Shown here one piece after another: positions 61,822 to 64,000 of a DNA stretch of 64,000 nucleotides. The DNA is taken from NCBI GenBank assembly GCA_021613535.1, contig CP075495.1, positions 8,060,001 to 8,124,000 on the forward strand, read 5' to 3'. The stretch is from Adineta vaga. Its lineage: Eukaryota; Rotifera. The notes beneath the pieces were generated by a model. The model saw nothing but the letters and a program-made list of their open reading frames with translations, ran no database searches and had not been told where the DNA came from. Every line of letters starts with the position of its first letter. The stretch's first letter is position 1. Position numbers and translations under genes: made by a program.

Positions 61822-64000
<2,179 letters not shown>

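Overview
The window is AT-rich eukaryotic DNA. It is densely packed with genes that are cut by many very short GT-AG introns, mostly about 50-70 nt. Nearly all recognisable genes are animal orthologues: TNFAIP8, MED13, SETX-like helicase, HSCB, TRAPPC11, TTC23, TCAF/M60, ARIH1, COX19 and RAD54L. Tiny introns, intron-poor lineage-specific genes (receptors, an LRR protein, a four-TM protein) and an intronless bacterial-type serine hydrolase together suggest a bdelloid rotifer or a close relative. That placement is inference; no species marker was seen. The ORFs alone mislead here, so most gene models below were built by reading splice sites and checking that frame and family alignment survive the joins.

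Layout. 0.5-2.5 kb (-): TNFAIP8-family gene with two alternative coding first exons. 5.9-13.9 kb (-): full-length Mediator subunit 13 in about 17 exons. 17.6-19.1 kb (+): intronless four-TM protein. 20.2-21.45 kb (-) and 21.7-23.75 kb (+): a divergent pair, an unrecognised acidic protein ending in a CaaX-like CVIL and a CNBD1-like protein. 23.9-31.4 kb (-): three related orphan 7TM receptors, two of them almost identical over about 1 kb. 32.2-35.1 kb (-): SETX-like helicase with two single-base frame breaks. 36.4-37.85 kb (-): WD40 protein. 38.1-39.0 kb (-): mitochondrial HSCB. 39.1-44.8 kb (-): TRAPPC11. 45.1-46.7 kb (-): LRR type I membrane protein. 47.6-48.0 and 56.0-56.5 kb (+): two paralogous secreted precursors ending in the same amidatable peptide. 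Between them lie a TTC23-like gene (+), a TCAF-like M60 metallopeptidase (-) and a C2-domain pseudogene (+). 57.3-58.5 kb (+): beta-lactamase-fold serine hydrolase. 59.1-60.9 kb (+): Ariadne RBR ligase. 61.1-61.5 kb (+): COX19. 61.8 kb to the window end (-): RAD54, 5' part outside the window.

The genes do not form one pathway. Candidate functional links are the two mitochondrial assembly factors (HSCB, COX19), the two genome-maintenance helicases (SETX-like, RAD54) and, speculatively, the peptide precursors with the orphan receptors. The most novel item is the two-gene precursor family: each gene has a 9-nt coding first exon (M-x-Q), a signal peptide and a C-terminal KR-[TS]IP[VI]ELQKAL[YF]AHGIV-G-RR cassette.
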